NCBI RefSeq assembly: GCF_009733845.1 | Contig: NZ_WNXZ01000001.1 | Coordinates: 1,426,001-1,490,000, forward strand | Length of the DNA stretch: 64,000 nt | DNA from: Pseudactinotalea terrae | GTDB lineage: Bacteria > Actinomycetota > Actinomycetes > Actinomycetales > Beutenbergiaceae | Direction: 5' to 3' | In this document: positions 61,695 to 64,000 of the stretch, piece by piece | Position numbering within the stretch: the first letter of the stretch is position 1 | Layout: each line of letters begins with the position of its first letter | Program-made: the position numbers and the translations under genes | The notes under the pieces: generated by a model | Told to the model about the DNA's origin: nothing | The model's input: only the letters and a program-made list of their open reading frames with translations | Database searches by the model: none

Positions 61695-62279
61695 CTACTG
61701 CAGCCGGGCGAGCACGAGATCGGGCGCGGATCCGTGAGCAGCCGAGGCGCGCCAGCCGATCAGGGTCCCGGAGCCCTCGGCGAGGTCGGCCTCGACGGCG
61801 GCCTGAGGCTGCCGGTCGAGGATCACGTCCACACCCGCGCCACCGGTCCCACGCACGAGCAGCGTCTTCGCGACCTGCTCCGTGGTGCCGTCGTCGAGGG
61901 AGCGCTCGAGGTCGGCCTCGCTCCCCTGCTGCTCGATCACCGAGCGCAGCACCGCGAGGTACACCGGGTCGCCGAGCGCGTCGTACACGTAGCGCGTGCC
62001 CAGCACGGAGTGCTCGAGGGTCCCGATCAGGTGGGCGCCGCCGCCGTCGAGCGCCTCAGCGCGATACGTCAACGGCACCTGCCAGGCCACGCCGTCGTCA
62101 CCGGTCGCCAGCAGCATCGTCTCGATGCCGACCTCGCCGGCCGGGTCATCGAAGCGGTAGCTGGCCACCGGGCGCGGCGCGGCGGGGTCCGCGCCGTCGT
62201 ACCAGGGCTGCTGCGGGAGCCAGGCGGCCACGATCTCGGCCTTGGAGGGAACGAGCGTTGCCTTGTGGAGGATCGCCAT
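61695..62279 (-). CDS. maltokinase N-terminal cap-like protein
   Basis: 194 aa. The start MAILHKATLVPSKAEIVAAWLPQQPWYDG resembles the N-terminal cap of actinobacterial maltokinases and stand-alone relatives (CG0192-like), without a kinase domain. A body of beta strands follows (ASYRFDDPAGEVGIETMLL, VYLAVLRSVIEQQGSEADLE). The function is unknown. ATG 62279 is 6 nt from TACGCT. Confidence 0.65.
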   Translation of the reverse strand: MAILHKATLVPSKAEIVAAWLPQQPWYDGADPAAPRPVASYRFDDPAGEVGIETMLLATGDDGVAWQVPLTYRAEALDGGGAHLIGTLEHSVLGTRYVYDALGDPVYLAVLRSVIEQQGSEADLERSLDDGTTEQVAKTLLVRGTGGAGVDVILDRQPQAAVEADLAEGSGTLIGWRASAAHGSAPDLVLARLQ

Positions 62280-62285
62280 CCGACC

Positions 62286-62291
62286 AGCGTA
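62286..62291 (-). promoter_or_regulatory. -10 element of cap-like gene
   Basis: Minus-strand TACGCT ends 6 nt before ATG 62279, identical in hexamer and spacing to the elements at 26764 and 54468. Confidence 0.5.
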
Positions 62292-62299
62292 GACGTAGG

Positions 62300-62524
62300 T
62301 CAGCGGCGCTTCGGAGGTTGCCGGCGGTGATGCCAGCGGAGCTCGTCGGGTAGCTGCTGGGCGTCGCAGATGGCATCCCACACCTCACGCGGCGACTCGC
62401 CCTGGGCCAGCGCCTGCTCACCGGTGCGGTGCTCGAGCGCGCCGAGCACGAGATCGGCGGCCACCGAGGACGCGCGGGCGCCGAACGCCGCCTCCATGGC
62501 GGCCCAGAACTCCGAGTGCTTCAT
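62300..62524 (-). CDS. DUF3046 domain protein
   Basis: 74 aa matching DUF3046: KHSEFWAAMEAAFGA, ADLVLGALEHRTGEQALAQG and REVWDAICDAQQLPDE. The family is actinobacterial and usually encoded beside recA; here it is 8 kb away, coupled (ATGA) to a DinB-fold gene. Function unknown. Confidence 0.82.
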   Translation of the reverse strand: MKHSEFWAAMEAAFGARASSVAADLVLGALEHRTGEQALAQGESPREVWDAICDAQQLPDELRWHHRRQPPKRR

Positions 62525-63054
62525 CGCGTGCGCCGCTCGGCGAGCCCCTTGACGTACGCGGCCTGCCCGACGTGCGCGGCGCACTCGTCCATGACGCTCA
62601 CGAGCCGGACCGCCGCGGTGACCGGCGGGTCCCACGAGGTGTCGACCACGCGCTCGAGCTCGGCCCCGGTGAGGCCCTCGAGGTAGCGGCCGGTCGCCTC
62701 GCGCACCGCGCGGTGGTACGCGAGCAGCTCGGCAGGGGGCGTGCGTACCTGTGCGACGTCGGCGCTGCTCTGGCCGTATCCGTGCACCTCCGGCGCGAAG
62801 GGCAGCGCGAAACGGTCGTAGAAGCCCTGCGAGGTCCACACCTGCTCGGTGCCGGCGAGGCCGGCGACGTGGTCGTCCTGAACACGCGAGAGGTGCCACA
62901 GGAGCCAGGCGATCGTGTTCGCCTCGGCGTCGGGACGCCAGGTCGCATCCTCCTGCGACAGGTCCGCCGCGACCGCGGCGACTCTCTCGGCCACCCGGTC
63001 GAAGGCATCGGAGAGCATGGCGCGGAGGTGTTCGTCGGCGGTGTGCTCACTCAT
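62521..63054 (-). CDS. DinB-fold (DUF664-like) protein
   Basis: 177-aa four-helix-bundle protein of the DinB/mycothiol-dependent family. Probable metal-binding histidines are in AWLLWHLSRVQDDHVAGL and VMDECAAHVGQAAY. Members include mycothiol or bacillithiol S-transferases; mycothiol use is plausible in an actinobacterium but not shown. ATG 63054 is used; ATG 63063 is an alternative. It overlaps DUF3046 by 4 nt. Not related to polymerase dinB. Confidence 0.78.
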   Translation of the reverse strand: MSEHTADEHLRAMLSDAFDRVAERVAAVAADLSQEDATWRPDAEANTIAWLLWHLSRVQDDHVAGLAGTEQVWTSQGFYDRFALPFAPEVHGYGQSSADVAQVRTPPAELLAYHRAVREATGRYLEGLTGAELERVVDTSWDPPVTAAVRLVSVMDECAAHVGQAAYVKGLAERRTR

Positions 63055-63116
63055 GGCAACCATCCTCGCGCATCGCGCTGACATCGCTCCCGACCGCGGG
63101 TGTCGGTCCAGGGTGA

Positions 63117-63122
63117 CACGAT
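63117..63122 (+). promoter_or_regulatory. -10-like element of lhr
   Basis: CACGAT ends 6 nt before ATG 63129. Confidence 0.35.
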
Positions 63123-63128
63123 GAACCG

Positions 63129-64000
63129 ATGAGCGCTCCTGCCGACCCGTTGGCGGGGTTCAGCGCGCCTACGCGCACGTGGTTCTCCGGCGCCTTCGAG
63201 GGCCCCACGGCCGCACAGGCGGGTGCGTGGGATGCGATCGCCTCGGGTGAGCACGCGCTCGTCGTCGCCCCCACCGGCTCGGGCAAGACCCTCGCCGCGT
63301 TCCTCGCCGCGATCGACCGGCTGCTCACCGAGCCGACCCCCGAGGACCCGGCGCACCGCTGCCGGGTGCTCTACGTCTCGCCGCTCAAGGCGCTGGCAGC
63401 GGACGTGGAGCGCAACCTTCGCTCCCCGCTGGTGGGCATCGGCGCGGCCGCGGCGGCGCAGGGGCTCGCACCCGCCGATGTCCGTGTGGGCGTGCGCACC
63501 GGCGACACCCCCGCCAACGAGCGCCGCACCTTCGCGAGCAAGCCGCCCGATGTCCTCATCACCACGCCCGAGTCGCTGTTCCTCGTCCTCACCTCGGCGG
63601 CCCGCGCAGGCCTGGCCGGTGTCGAGACGGTGATCGTCGACGAGATCCACGCCCTCGCCGGCACCAAGCGTGGCGCCCACCTCGCCCTCTCGCTCGAACG
63701 CCTCGATGCGCTCCTCGACCGTCCCGCGCAGCGCGTCGGGCTATCGGCCACGGTCAGGCCGGTCGAGACCGTCGCCTCGTTCCTCGCGGGATCCCGAGCA
63801 CTGTCCGACGGTGGTCGCACCACCCGGATCGTCCAGCCGCCGTCGAGCAAGGAGCTCCAGATCGATGTGGTGGTCCCGGTCCCCGACCTCGCCGACATCC
63901 CGGGCACCCCGGTGCCCGACGGCGGCCCTGACCTCTCGGGCTCGGCCGCCGGTCCGCTCGTGGTCGAGCAGCCGACCACGGGCTCGATCTGGCCGCACGT
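63129..64000 (+). CDS. lhr: ATP-dependent helicase Lhr, 5' part
   Basis: First 290 codons of a large superfamily 2 helicase, running off the window. Walker A VVAPTGSGKTLAAFLAAIDR, motif Ia LYVSPLKALAADVERNL, motif Ic TTPESLFLVL, DEIH box VIVDEIHALAGTKRGAHLAL and motif III VGLSATVRP are intact. Actinobacterial Lhr (about 1,500 aa) translocates on single-stranded DNA and is linked to the DNA damage response. No LexA box was seen upstream. Confidence 0.93.
   Translation, partial: MSAPADPLAGFSAPTRTWFSGAFEGPTAAQAGAWDAIASGEHALVVAPTGSGKTLAAFLAAIDRLLTEPTPEDPAHRCRVLYVSPLKALAADVERNLRSPLVGIGAAAAAQGLAPADVRVGVRTGDTPANERRTFASKPPDVLITTPESLFLVLTSAARAGLAGVETVIVDEIHALAGTKRGAHLALSLERLDALLDRPAQRVGLSATVRPVETVASFLAGSRALSDGGRTTRIVQPPSSKELQIDVVVPVPDLADIPGTPVPDGGPDLSGSAAGPLVVEQPTTGSIWPH

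Noticed and set aside
1-64000. CRISPR arrays, insertion sequences, prophage genes, tRNA and rRNA genes
   Set aside because: No direct-repeat/spacer pattern, transposase or integrase motif, or cloverleaf or rRNA-like segment was found when reading the gaps between genes.

Overview
The window is high-GC chromosomal DNA of an actinobacterium, most likely of the order Micrococcales. This rests on a complete division and cell wall (dcw) cluster with divIVA, sepF and yggT downstream of ftsZ, on actinobacterial families (DUF3040, DUF3046, DUF5302, SAV_6107-type HEPN, PAC2, HelR, gluABCD), and on a nrdR-LysM-lexA and miaB/miaA/dapF/hflX/recA neighbourhood that resembles the mycobacterial Rv2718c-Rv2737c region. 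The genus is a guess and is not claimed. No tRNA, rRNA, insertion sequence, prophage or CRISPR array was seen, and coding density is very high.

Region 1 (1-20.0 kb): a PLP aminotransferase faces a minus-strand block that runs mraZ, rsmH, ftsL, ftsI, a murE-like gene, murF, mraY, murD, ftsW, murG, murC, ftsQ, ftsZ, sepF, yggT, divIVA, lspA, an rluD-type pseudouridine synthase and a GNAT gene. Most junctions are ATGA/GTGA overlaps. The murE position holds a degenerate, N-terminally truncated Mur ligase lacking several catalytic motifs. This is the most striking observation in the window.

Region 2 (20.0-30.2 kb): divergent from mraZ is a moxR-DUF58-transglutaminase operon. It is followed by DUF3040, a LexA-controlled HEPN-dinB pair, a spermidine-synthase-like gene, a cold shock gene, a RIO-type kinase preceded by a possible leader peptide, and a PAC2 gene.

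Region 3 (30.2-36.1 kb): helR (RNA polymerase-associated motor) and serA on the plus strand face a compact four-gene operon led by a SatD-type gene.

Region 4 (36.1-54.4 kb): SOS and tRNA modification neighbourhood with nrdR, a LysM gene, lexA, dinG, hflX, a small-subunit-type methyltransferase, an XRE-cupin regulator divergent from a thioredoxin-reductase-like gene, dapF-miaA, two YbjN genes, miaB, a glutamate-type ABC transporter (gluABCD), recX and recA.

Region 5 (54.4-64 kb): a small membrane protein, a BTAD-type regulator, a LigD-type polymerase domain, a hotdog protein, an ABC-2 exporter, a maltokinase-cap-like protein, DUF3046, a DinB-fold protein and the 5' end of an Lhr helicase.

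Two regulatory themes recur. LexA boxes sit at lexA, recA and HEPN-dinB. About twenty start codons lie only 6-8 nt downstream of a -10-like hexamer, which implies widespread leaderless mRNAs and settles several start sites.
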